The notes under the pieces: generated by a model
Databases searched by the model: none
What the model was told of the DNA's origin: nothing
The model's input: only the letters and a program-made list of their open reading frames with translations
Origin: Fremontodendron californicum
Taxonomy: Eukaryota; Streptophyta; Magnoliopsida; Malvales; Malvaceae
DNA length: 64,000 bases
Reading direction: 5' to 3'
Assembly (NCBI GenBank): GCA_030761205.1
Contig: JAULJL010000038.1
Location: 2,356,001-2,420,000 of the forward strand
Part shown: piece by piece, positions 1-10,824 of the stretch
How positions within the stretch are numbered: the first letter of the stretch is position 1
Layout of the letters: each line of letters opens with the position of its first letter
Program-made: the position numbers and the translations under genes

Positions 1-281
1 CACGTCGAGTTTTGAGTAAATTAAATTTTTTTAACTATTTGTTCCAACATAAAAAATTTTCAACTGTTAAATATATATTGAAAAAACAGTATTCTCGATC
101 AATATAATAAGGATATCGGATCGATTCGAAACTTTACGTGCACGATGAGTACGATTGTATTGTTAAATCCAACGGTCAATTTGTACAAATATAAATCATA
201 TAAAAAATTATTAAAGCATATAAACTTTACTGAGAAGTTAAAAATATTCACCGTCAATATACATGATAATAATCCTTACAA

Positions 282-1835
282 AAAACACAACAATATTCAT
301 GCTATCAAAACATTCATTTCCCTTGATTTTGTTATTAATAACAAAGATCCTGCCCTAGTTTAGGCCGAAGTAAAAGATTAGTTTTTTTTCCTCTTAACCG
401 GTGCTGTTAAATATTATTTATTTTTATCATTTCGAATTTTTTTTATTTAGTACATTATTTTTATTAAATTAAAAAAAAGTAATGCATTAATTATATGTAT
501 ATATATATATATATACACTAGATCTATTCATGAATCGGATAGTCCGTTCGGGTTTGGATATGATTTTTCATGATTCGGACCAGTCCGATCCGGATCGGAT
601 CATTGTTTATATATTAAAATATTATTTATTATTTAAATTTAATTACATAATTTTTTTAATTTTTTTAATAATAAATAAATAGTAACCCAGATCGGTGGAC
701 CGAACTTGAGTAAAAATTCAAAAAAAAATTCGGCCCGTAACCCGACCCATAAACATGTTTACCGGTGACCATTAAAAATAATGTTGGCCTAAGAAAAGCT
801 CTTTCATACTTCTCAATTTTATTGGTTTTTTCATTGAATTTATTGGTGAGGCCTATTATTTTTCATCATAAATTATTATATAGTATGGTTGAAAGTGAAA
901 CCACAATTAAAAAAAATAATTATGATTCAGGTACACATTACTTCTTTTGTCTTAATTTGTTTGTCTTTGTTAGTCAAAACCAACTCCATTTGATTTTATA
1001 AGCCAAGAATGTTAATATGTTTTGTGCAAATGCTGTAAATAATTTCTTTTGCAGATAATAGGGTATAAGTTAAGAATGTTAATATGTAAAATTATAACTT
1101 GAATATATTATGTAGCAGATTTTTCTTTTCTTTTTTTTTTGGATTTTAGAATACAAATTTCATTTATCCCCCAAAAAAAAAAATCCATTTGATTTTTTAA
1201 AATTTTTTTATGTGAATTTCATTTTTTTTTTACTTTTAAAAAATATTTTTGAAAATTTGATTTTATATGATATTTTTTAAAATAAGAGTCCAAGTTGAAC
1301 TTATTTCTTGTCCATTACTTTCTTTCTTTTGGGTATTATATCCTATACATAATACAATTATACAATAAAAAAATATATAAACATATAATATAATATAAAA
1401 CGAATATATAAACATATCAAAAATATATATAACACGAATTATTAATATTTTAAAATTTATATAAATATATAATATTTTAAATATAATTATAATATATACA
1501 AATATAACATGAATACAGAATTAACATGTTTGTATGCTTTCTTTCTATCTATTTTACAGTTGTGGGATTGAAAAAAAAAATAAAATAGGATTCACGTGAT
1601 GTCTATGTCAGGTTCTTGAAGGTCTTGGTCTTCTACTTTTTGTTTTTGTTTTTGCCAAGTCTTGGTCTTTCTTTAAATAATTAATTAATTTTTAATTGAA
1701 TTAATGTACCAAAAGTAGGCAGCCAGTCACTTTGGTACCAAAAGTCTTGCCATTAGTCATTGTAAAATGAAAATTATGTAATCTTTCGAGAGCTCATAGA
1801 TTTTATTGGGTAACAGCCAAGCCAACTAACACGGT
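282..1835. repeat. segmental duplication copy A, block 1
   Basis: AT-rich non-coding DNA that matches about 30040-32520 in the same orientation, apart from insertions. Shared landmarks include the stretch with 'ttaaccggtgct', the stretch around 785-935 (matches 30550-30690), and the 'ggcagccagtcactttgg' stretch near 1720 (matches 32400). The partner carries a ~1.1 kb insertion at 30697-31835 that is absent here. ORFs at 145-363 and 765-1001 look like chance ORFs. Confidence 0.75.
519..761. mobile_element. hAT-like MITE, degenerate (TAGACCTGTTCATGG family)
   Basis: The left end resembles TAGACCTGTTCATGG and the right end is its degenerate inverse. The GC-rich termini flank an AT-rich core. 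Close relatives lie near 29063 and at 30281-30534. No clean target duplication remains, so the limits are approximate. Confidence 0.5.
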
Positions 1836-2735
1836 CTTTTTATTTGTAATATAGAAATATATATATATATATATATTTTATCAAAATATCGTTCTTTTTA
1901 GATTAATTCTTAAAATTTATTTTTTTAATCAGTTGAGAAATCGCCATGGGCCATGACGATTTCCCAACTGTAATTTTCAAACGGTGGCGATTTTTCAAGG
2001 TAATTTTTTTTCTCTTAATAAATAATAAAATTTAAATAAAAATTATATAATTTAAAATTTTAAAAAATAAAGATTTAATAATTTTAATATATAATTTTTA
2101 TCCCATGGTGGTAGAAATATCTATGGGCCGGGCCGGACCCATGTATGATATCAACATCACATTTGCTTGCCCAAGCCACGGTGACAATTTTTCAATCTTT
2201 ATTTATTTATTTTTTTAATTTTATAAAATAATAAAAATTATATAATTTTTAATTTTAAAAAATAAAAATATAACAATTTACCAAAAATTAAAAAATTATA
2301 TTCGTAATTAGACTTGTTCATGGGCCGGGCCATGACCCGAAAATTTTTTCCCTTGCCCAAGTCCATTTCGAGTCGTGCTACCCGAAAGCCCATTTCACTA
2401 TTAAAAATATATTTTTATATATTTTATAATTTTTTGAATTTTGTTATTTAAATTTTTTTAAATTAAAAATTATATAATTTTTATTTAAAATTTATTATTT
2501 AATAAAATTACAAAAACACTTGTCCAAGCCCAGACTAATATGACACTCTGGTTGGCCTTTCTCCCGGAGGTCCATTTATTACGAATACAAGTTGAAAGAA
2601 TTCGATTGACATTACGGATAGACCTGCTCATGGGCTGGGCAACTCGTCCGGCCAGGCCCGGATCACTATTATATTAAAATAATTAAATTCAGGCCCGCGA
2701 GCCGAGTCTTGACAAGGAAATTGAAAAATTTCGAG
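1836..2735. mobile_element. insertion block with CGCCATG-type hairpins and a truncated GC-rich MITE
   Basis: This block is missing from the partner duplication, which has different sequence at 32530-32930. It contains an AAATCGCCATG-type inverted motif near 1937-1965. It also has several 'catgggccgggcc' motifs (2125-2700) and a stretch near 2540-2660 that is the inverse of 4140-4240. No ORF of note; family unknown. Confidence 0.5.
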
Positions 2736-3616
2736 TCGAAATCGATGAAAGGTTCTTACTATTTGTTTTCATTGATGCAAGGGAGAAACATAATGAATAA
2801 GATGGTCAGAAATTGAAAAACAAAATCTTACCAACACAACAAATATATAGAGCCAAATTAATTAAAGATTGAAACAACTCTTCACTAAGTTTTCATGTAT
2901 TGTGCAACTCCAGCCTTAAATGTGATGCAAAGAAAGCAAATAGCAATAAAAAAATTATGCAATATTAGATGAAATTGAACACAGAAAAACCAAAATGCTT
3001 ACTTGCAAGAATCACAATTGTAGCTCTTCACAGCCCTATACTAATATAGATTATTGGCAACCAAAAAAAATCAGCTAAATGAAATGTGATTAAAAACAAA
3101 GATAATTGATCAAACAATGGGGGGAAAAAAAAAAGACTATTTATATACAAATTAAAAGTGTAACAGTCCAGAAATAAAGAATTCATAACGTTTAAATTTA
3201 ATTAACTTAATTAATTCTAATTATTTCTTTTTAATGCTAATTTAAAGTCAGGAGGAAAATATAAGAGAGTATAGCATTTATAAAATAACATTTAAAACAA
3301 TATTCATTATATAGTAAATTATATAGTATTGTAACCTCAAAGAAATAAAAAAATGGCTTTTTATACACATCAAAATATTGTAACTTCAAAGAAAATTGAA
3401 GTCACATTTAAAACAATTTTAATAGCAAAGATTAATTTATATATAACTCCAAGTGTAACTAAAATTGAAAAATTATTTACTCAAAAGGTTCAAAAGAGAG
3501 TGACAAATATATAATATATTTATATAAGTTAAAAGACTATATTAATCCTATTTAATCTGAAAGGGAGCTTTTGACTATATTAACCCTATTTAATCTAAAA
3601 AAGAGTTGAAAATAGT
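2736..3616. repeat. segmental duplication copy A, block 2
   Basis: Closely matches about 32930-33790, from 'atcgatgaaaggttcttact' to the repeated 'gactatattaaccctattta' near 3590. No coding potential seen. The match stops at 3616, where a large nested insertion begins. Confidence 0.75.
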
Positions 3617-4360
3617 TTTTTTTATCGGAATATTGGATTTTTTTTATTTACCCAAATACCGCTGTTTTTAAATTATTGTTCAAAATCCGTCAATTTTATA
3701 AAATTCTGAGAAAATTTATAACATCTTAGTGTATTTTAAAATTTTTGTAAAAACACTAAGGTAAATCGCCATGAGCCATGGCGATTTTTTTTGGTATATT
3801 TAATTTTTTTTTTTTTTTTGTAAAAAATCAAGGAAAATCTCCATGAACCATGGCGATTTCCCTTGGTCATAATAATTTCTTTTGGTATTTTTTTTTTAAT
3901 TTTATAAAATAATAAAATTTAAATGAAAATTATATAATTTTAAAAAATAAAAATAAAAATTTAAAAAACAAAATTTACAAAATAATTCAAAAATTATATT
4001 CATAATTAGACCAGCTCATGGGTCGGGCCACGACCCGAAATTTTTTCAACTTCCTTGCCCAAGCCCGGCCCGCGGGCCATAATTTAATTATTTTAATATA
4101 TAAATAGTGATCAGGGCCGGGCCGGCTGGGCTGCTCGACCCATGAGCAGGTCTATCCGTAAAATCAATCGAATTCTTTCAACTTGTATTCGTAATAAATG
4201 GACCTCCGGGAGAAAGGCCAACCAAAGCGTCGTATTGGTCTGGGCTTTGACAAGTGTTTTTGTAATTTTATTAAATAATAAAAATTATATTATTTTTATT
4301 TTTAAAAAATAAAAATTAAAAATTAAAAAAATTTAAATAACAAAATTAAAAAAATAACAA
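3617..4360. mobile_element. left part of older host element (CGCCATG hairpin family)
   Basis: Begins where the segmental duplication is interrupted and is itself cut by the retrotransposon at 4361. It contains the hairpin AAATCGCCATG-AGC-CATGGCGATTT (about 3763-3788), a variant near 3838-3862, and a GC-rich palindromic MITE at about 4009-4157. The right part lies at 22313-23210 and has matching hairpins and a second copy of the MITE. Family not recognised. Confidence 0.5.
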
Positions 4361-5589
4361 TGTCGCAACCTAAAAAAAATAACGACGAGTCTCATCGCAA
4401 GACTTTATTATTCGTTAGGCGTGACATTAAAAAAAATCGAGGAAAAGTCGATTAATTCCTCTAAAAAATGAAGGTTTTGAAATGACCTTAAAAAAGACAT
4501 GGAGTCGCCACCAATCTTTTTTAGCTAGGTGTGATCGGCCACCTATTAAAATCGATTTTATAAAATATTTTAAAAATTAATTAAAACATTTTAAAAACCA
4601 ATTTCAAGTCTGCGTTTTAAACCAGAGAAATCAAAGAAGCGGGTTCGGGAGTCGGTTACGTGTGGGGAAGGATTAGCACCCGCACAACGCCCGTATAAAT
4701 CGGTACCTTATTAATCGTGTGTTATCTCAAGTCTCGGTAAAAAAGTTGGTTTTAAATTTAGTATTTCGAGTTAATTCCCAATTTAAAGAAAAATAATTCC
4801 TTTTTTATTGAAAATGATCCGGAATTTATAAATTCAAAATTTTCCTATATTCCCCAACAAACGTGGCAAAATATAGAAATTTTTATTAGTTTTGGAAAAC
4901 TTTCCGAATCATTCTCTTTTTTGAAAGAAAGATATTCCTTTATTAATGATAATTGATGATATTCCCTCCAGCAAACCCGGTAGAGAACTCATGAATTATT
5001 TTAACTCGGGAATATCTTTATTTTTATTGAAAACCATTATCTTTTGAAAACATTTAAAATAAATGAATACGTATATGCTAAATAAAGATAACTAAATAAA
5101 AGCATAGGATATCATGAAATATTCGAAACCATATAATAAACCATGTAACATCAAAAAATATAAATCAAAATAACAACAATATCATAGAAATTATTATAGC
5201 AAGAATCACATATTATATAAAATGCATGAATATAAAAATGCAATGCATGAAATGTATTTTTTTCCTTTAATTAAGGAAATCCGTATATCTAAAAAGATAT
5301 CCGGCTACCTTAGGAAAATATGTCAAATTAAATATTCTAAAACTAAAATACTTTGTGATTGTTTGAAAACAATTTTGAAAAGCTTGAATTAAAAATAAAA
5401 ACTGGGCTAATTTCTTTAAAATGGCTCTAATTTCCTAAGTTTAAAAAATCCGGACTTGACTACCCTTAACCCGGGACTTGAAAAACCATTTTTAGAGTTT
5501 GAAAAGGCTTAGAAATTACCCTAAGTCAGTAGCTAACCCTTCTAATCAGCCCATTCTAAGTAAATTAACCAAAACAGAAAATTGTTTTT

Positions 5590-6240
5590 TTTTTTTAAAT
5601 TCAATTCTGACTCCATTGTCCAGTTTTAATCCACGATTTTTTACCCTATTTTTAAAAATTCCAAAAATTCTGAAAAAATTACTGGAGACTCAGGACATGT
5701 AAAAATACACGAGAAAAAATCGGCTTAATTTTTTGATCAAAGATGAATTCCCAGAAAAATCAGAGATGTACGAGTTTTTGGAGGAGAAAAAACTGCTTTG
5801 TTTTTCTTTAAATTCAATTCTGACTCCACTGTCCAGTTTTAATCCATGATTTTTTACCCTATTTTTAAAAATTCCAAAAATTCTGAAAACATTACTGGAG
5901 ACTCAGGACATGTAAAAATACACGATAAAAAATCGGCTTAATTTTCTGATCAAAGATGAATTCCCAGAAAAATCAGAGATGTACGAGTTTTTGGAGGAGA
6001 AAAAAACTGCTTTGTTTTTCTTTAAATTCAATTCTGACTCCACTGTCCAGTTTTAATCCACGATTTTTTACCCTATTTTTACAAATTCCAAAAATTCTGA
6101 AAAAATTACTGGAGACTCAGGACATGGAAAACTACACGATAAAAAATCAGCTTAATTTTCTGATCAAAGATGAATTTTCAGAAAAATCAGAGATGTACGA
6201 GTTTTTGGAGGAGAAAAAAAAACTGCTTTGCCAGCACATT
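5590..6240. repeat. ~213-bp tandem repeat, 3 copies, in 3' LTR
   Basis: Three copies starting near 5597, 5810 and 6024. Each runs from 'aaattcaattctgactcca' through 'actggagactcaggacatg' to 'aaactgctttg'. The same array is at 18743-19390 in the other LTR. Confidence 0.85.
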
Positions 6241-7278
6241 TTTTTGTCTTTGATAAAATCATTTAAAAATTAAAGTAAAAATATTTGAAACTCATAAAAT
6301 GATTTCCAAACAATAGCTAAGACTTTTTGAAAGTTAGATAAAAATTGGCTAAGTAAAAAATCACAAAGGTAGAATAATCAACTTGACAAACTTAATTTTC
6401 CACAAGTGTGCTCAAGAGAGCATGACCTTGAACCATTAATTGGCTCAAGTCATTATTCAAGTGGCATGGTCATGAAATGCATGAAACAATGCAGCAAACA
6501 TAATGCATGAAATGCATGGATCTAAACCTAAATGTAAGGAAAATGCATGACATAAATAATATGGCCTAGACCTAACATGAACTTGCATGGCAATAAATGC
6601 AACCTAGACCTAAGACATGCATGGCATTTTCACAAACACAAGGCATGCTTAATTCAAAAATCCAACCAAATATCATGCAAATGCAAAAACCTAACAACTA
6701 GCATGACAAAAATACAACACACAATGCAAAACCCATGGAGTAGCCAAATGGCCCCAAGCTCCAACAAGCATGGCATTTTCACAAACACTTGGTATGCTAG
6801 CATGAAAAACTAAGTCATAACACAAAAATCACACAAGCATTTTCACAAACACCTAATATACCAAATCTAAAACATGCTCACTAAGATATAAAACAAGAAT
6901 CATGCAAAGAATCACATAAGCATTTTCACAAACACTTAATATGCTAACTCTAAAACATGCTCAAATTTAAACAACATGAAAACAGAAAATTAAAAATGCA
7001 AAAACATGATATCTAAGACATAAATGGCAACAAATAAAGCAACCAAATTAAATATAACTTAAGAACATGAAATAACATAATATTTAAAACATCAAAAATA
7101 AAGAAAATAGCATAAACAATATGGTAAAATGAATCAAAAACAACAACTTAAAATAAATAATGTAGGCCATTTGGCCATGGTGAGTTTATTATAAAAACAA
7201 AATGTAAAAAAAAAAATATACTTAAGAAAGGAAATGAAGGAAGAACAAGAAACATTATTTTAAAATGAAAACTCACCA

Positions 7279-7535
7279 AGTAGCTTTTGAACGGATTAAG
7301 CTATAAACCCTCAGAGTAGCTTTTGAACGGATTAAGCTACGAACCCTCAGAGTAGCTTTTGAACGGATTAAGCTATGAACCCTCAGAGTAGCTTTTGAAC
7401 GGATTAAGCTACAAACCCTCAGAGTAGCTTTTGAACGGATTAAGCTACAAACCCTCAGAGTAGCTTTTGAACGGATTAAGCTACAAACCCTCAGAGTAGC
7501 TTTTGAACGGATTAAGCTACGAACCCTCAGAGTAA
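7279..7535. repeat. 36-bp tandem array, 7 copies, in 3' LTR
   Basis: Units repeat every 36 bp (TAGC at 7281, 7317, 7353, 7389, 7425, 7461 and 7497). Each holds the 6-bp inverted arms TAGCTT...AAGCTA around 'ttgaacggatt'. The only visible variation is one or two bases after the right arm. There are no spacers. Confidence 0.93.
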
Positions 7536-7630
7536 AACACTATGACTCACCACCCGGATAATCCTAATACAAGTGTATAGACTATCTCACAAGGGGTAGT
7601 GGGTGGTCTCAACCAAAGGCCAAGACTCCT

Positions 7631-7638
7631 TATTTATA
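7631..7638 (-). promoter_or_regulatory. predicted TATA box of 3' LTR
   Basis: The minus strand reads TATAAATA within the palindrome 'ccttatttataagg'. Identical to 20784-20791 in the 5' LTR, where it would drive the genomic transcript. Confidence 0.5.
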
Positions 7639-7859
7639 AGGTGAGCACCTCCTTGGCTTGACATTACAAAGGGATGTGGGATTGGGACTTAGGCTCAAAA
7701 ATGAAAATCTCTAACTTAACTCTTGATTTTTAATCACTTGATTGAAAAAATCCTAAGCTTCCTCCTTCCTTTGGGCTTGGGCAGGCCAGCACTTCTCTTT
7801 TCCAGCCCAGCTCTGATTTTTGAAAGGCCCAAAGAAGCCCTTTTCGGTTGCTTGGGTGA

Positions 7860-8520
7860 AATGACCATTTTGCCCCCCCGGATGCAAATAAATATCAAAC
7901 GGACTCCAAATTCAATTTTTCTTTTTTTAATACTTCCAAAATAATAAAATATTGAGTTCTGGAAGTTTTCAAAATTTTCCGAGTCCGTTTGCTATTTATT
8001 TGGATTTTTTCTTCCCAAAATATCCTTTTATGCCCCTACTTTTTACCATTTTTTAAACGAGCTCCAAATCAAGATTTTTCTTCACCAATCTCTTCAAAAT
8101 AATTAAAAAGTGTGATCTGGAAGTTTTCATGATTTTTGGAGCTCATTTGGTATTTTTTTCGGGATTTATCGGCTTGAATTACTGCATAGGAGGCCCGGGA
8201 TTTGGCCATTTTGCAAACGAACTCGGAATCAAGATTTTCTTTCGCCAATCTCTTCCAAATAATTTAAAAATGATATTTTCAAAATTTCAGAATTTTTGGA
8301 GTCCATTTGCTATTTTTCCGGGATTTTCCTTTTTGAATTACTACATAAGAAACCCGGGATTTGGCCATTTTGCAAACGAACTCCGAATCAAGATTTTCTT
8401 TTACCAATCTCTTTCAAATGATTTAAGAATGAGATTTAAAAATTTTTCAGAATTTTCGGAGTCCATTTTCTATTTTTCCCAAATTTTTCCAATTTTGCCC
8501 TTTTACCTCCGAAACCCGGT
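7860..8520. repeat. ~160-bp diverged tandem repeat in 3' LTR
   Basis: About four diverged units, each with a 'ccattttgcaaacgaactc'-like start and a 'ggagtccatttgctattt'-like end. Core positions are near 8046, 8204 and 8363. They lie on the U3 side of the predicted TATA box. The copy in the other LTR spans about 21010-21660. Confidence 0.65.
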
Positions 8521-9171
8521 TTTGCTCAAAACAAATCCGATTTTCAGATTTTCTTCAATCTGAGCCTTGGGCCATCCTTTTTAACCATTCTTCATCCATT
8601 GGGGGCTTTGGTCTTACCAAGTCGGGCCATTTCTGTGATTCTTCCCGATTTCACCGAAATCCACTAAAAACCCTAATTCTCGGTTTTCTCCCGGATTGAC
8701 TTTTCTTTCGGTTTTTCTTGCAAGTGACTTCTCCATTACCCGTAGTCAGTGCTTATATTTCATTTGGAACCTTCAATTTCGACCAGTTTGATCGTTTAAG
8801 CACTTTTCCCCAAATTTCTTGGATTAGGGTTTCTTTTCTACTGAATCTCCAAATCCCAACTTCCGAACTCCATATCTTTCAATGTAGACCTCGGATTATC
8901 AAAATTCTTTCGCCATTTTTCAATTGAACTTAAAATCTTGATTTTGAAAGTGGGTTGACTTTTTCAGTAGTTGACTTTTTGGGGTTGACTTTTTTGGGGT
9001 TGACTCTTTCGGGGTTGACTTTTTTTCAAGTTTGTCTTTTTGTGCTCGCCCTCTTAAACTAAGTCTCGGAGTACCATCTGCAGGATGAAAACAGTCTTTT
9101 TATACTCGGAAACATCAATATGGGAAGAAAACATACCTGTTTAGTGGTCCGGACAAAATTAGGTGTCTACA

Positions 9172-9184
9172 GCTGCCCCTCTTT
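9172..9184 (-). other. polypurine tract (PPT)
   Basis: The minus strand reads AAAGAGGGGCAGC immediately before the 3' LTR start TGTAGACACC. Its location and purine content fit the plus-strand primer site of a Ty3/gypsy element. Confidence 0.8.
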
Positions 9185-9519
9185 GGCTATTGCTGAGAAT
9201 CAGGAATCAGGCAAAGATAAACCGACACTAATTTTGTACGGTCAGTGACATCACATGTGAAGGAAAGGGAAAGGGGTTTCTTTTTCATTTTCATTTTTTC
9301 ATTTTCTATTTTTCATTTTTTTCTTCTTTTTTCTTCTTTTTTTCTTTTTTTCTTTTTTCCTTTTTTCTATTTTCTCTTTTTTCATTTTTTTTATTATTTT
9401 TTTTTAAACAATAAATTGAAGGTTTTGTCCTTAAATTGAATTCCCTGCCTAAACAAGGCTCGATTCGTCTTAAGGAAACGAATTCGATTTTCAAAAGAAA
9501 AATTTATGCTCGAAGGGCT

Positions 9520-10820
9520 TTAAAATTGGTGCCCGAAGGTCTTAAAATGGTGCCCGGAGGTCTTACCCTTGAAAAAAGTTATGCCCGGAGGTCTTAAAGA
9601 TGTTGCCCGAAGGTCTTACTTGTGATTTGAAAAAAATTAAGCCCGGAGGTCTTAAAAATGGTGCCCATAGGCCTTACCCCTGAAAAAAAAAGTTATGCCC
9701 GGAGGTCTTAAAGATGTTGCCCGGAGGTCTTACTTGTGATTTGAAAAATTATGCGCTGTATGCGACTTTATAAATGATGCCCGGAGGTCTTAAGAATGGT
9801 GCCCGGAGGCCTTACCTGTGATTTGAAAAAAATGCGCTGTATGCGACTTTAAAAATGATGCCCGGAGGTCTTAAGAATGGTGTCCGGAGGCCTTACCCGT
9901 GATTTGGAAGAAATGCGCTGTATGCGACTTTAAAAATGATGCCCGGAGGTCTTAAGAATGGTGCCCGGAGGCCTTACCCATAATTTGGAAGAAATGCGCT
10001 GTATGCGACTTTAAAAATGATGCCCGGAGGTCTTAAGAATGGTGCCCGGAGGCCTTACCCATAATTTGGAAGAAATGCGTTGTATGCGACTTTAAAAATG
10101 ATGCCCGGAGGTCTTAAGAATGGTGCCCGGAGACCTTACCCGTAATTTGGAAGAAATGCGTTGTATGCGACTTTAAAAATGATGCCCGGAGGTCTTAAGA
10201 ATGGTGCCCGGAGGCCTTACCCATAATTTGGAAGAAATGCGCTGTATGCGACTTTAAAAATGATGCCCGGAAGTCTTAAGAATGGTGCCCGGAGGCCTTA
10301 CCCGTGATTTGAAAAAAATGCGCTGTATGCGACTTTAAAATGATGCCCGGAGGTCTTAAGAATGGGGCCCGGAGGCCTTACCCGTGATTTGGAAGAAATG
10401 CGCTGTATGCGACTTTAAAAATGATGCCCGGAGGTCTTAAGAATGGTGCCCGGAGGCCTTACCCATAATTTGGAAGAAATGCGCTGTATGCGACTTTAAA
10501 AATGATGCCCGGAGGTCTTAAGAATGGTGCCCGGAGGCCTTACCCGTGATTTGGAAGAAATGCGCTGTATGCGACTTTAAAAATGATGCCCGGAGGTCTT
10601 AAGAATGGTGCCCGGAGGCCTTACCCATAATTTGGAAAAAATGCGCTGTATGCGACTTTAAAAATGATGCCCGGAGGTCTTAAGAATAGTGCCCGGAGGC
10701 CTTACCCCTGAAAAAAGTTATGCCCGGAGGTCTTAAAGATGTTGCCCGGAGGTCTTAAAGATATTGCCCGGAGGTCTTACCTGTGATTTGAAAAATTATG
10801 CCCGGAGGTCTTAAAAATGT
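9520..10820. repeat. 81-bp tandem array (12 copies) with flanking sub-repeats
   Basis: The core array runs about 9739-10672. The marker 'gcgctgtatgcgac' (or gcgttg) occurs at 9753, 9834, 9915, 9996, 10077, 10158, 10239, 10320, 10400, 10481, 10562 and 10643, a period of 81 bp with one 1-bp deletion. Each unit carries 'gcccggaggtctta' twice in variant form, and the flanks 9520-9738 and 10673-10820 hold shorter copies of that sub-repeat. In element orientation this is the 3' untranslated region, between gag and the PPT. Confidence 0.92.
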
Positions 10821-10824
10821 TCTT

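Larger units (their letters stand above)
4361..9171 (-). repeat. 3' LTR of the 18 kb element
   Basis: 4811 bp, TG...CA. It equals 17515-22312 except for 13 bp of indels (two 1-bp T-run changes and one 11-bp stretch near 8480) and about five substitutions (near 4554, 4676, 6272, 8438 and 9004). It contains three internal tandem systems (5590-6240, 7279-7535, 7860-8520). ORFs such as 5956-6273 and 8129-8563 lie in these repeats and are not treated as genes. Confidence 0.92.

Noticed and set aside
5956..6273. 105-aa ORF, and its near-copy at 19109-19441
   Set aside because: Both cover the ~213-bp LTR tandem repeat; the frame is open by repetition and has no domain.
7279..7535. 36-bp regular repeats resembling a CRISPR array
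   Set aside because: Units are contiguous with no spacers, lie in a plant retrotransposon LTR, and recur in the other LTR.
8129..8563. 144-aa ORF, and 160-aa ORF at 21326-21808
   Set aside because: Translations of the ~160-bp U3 repeats; the two LTR copies differ in frame after an 11-bp indel, so there is no conserved protein.
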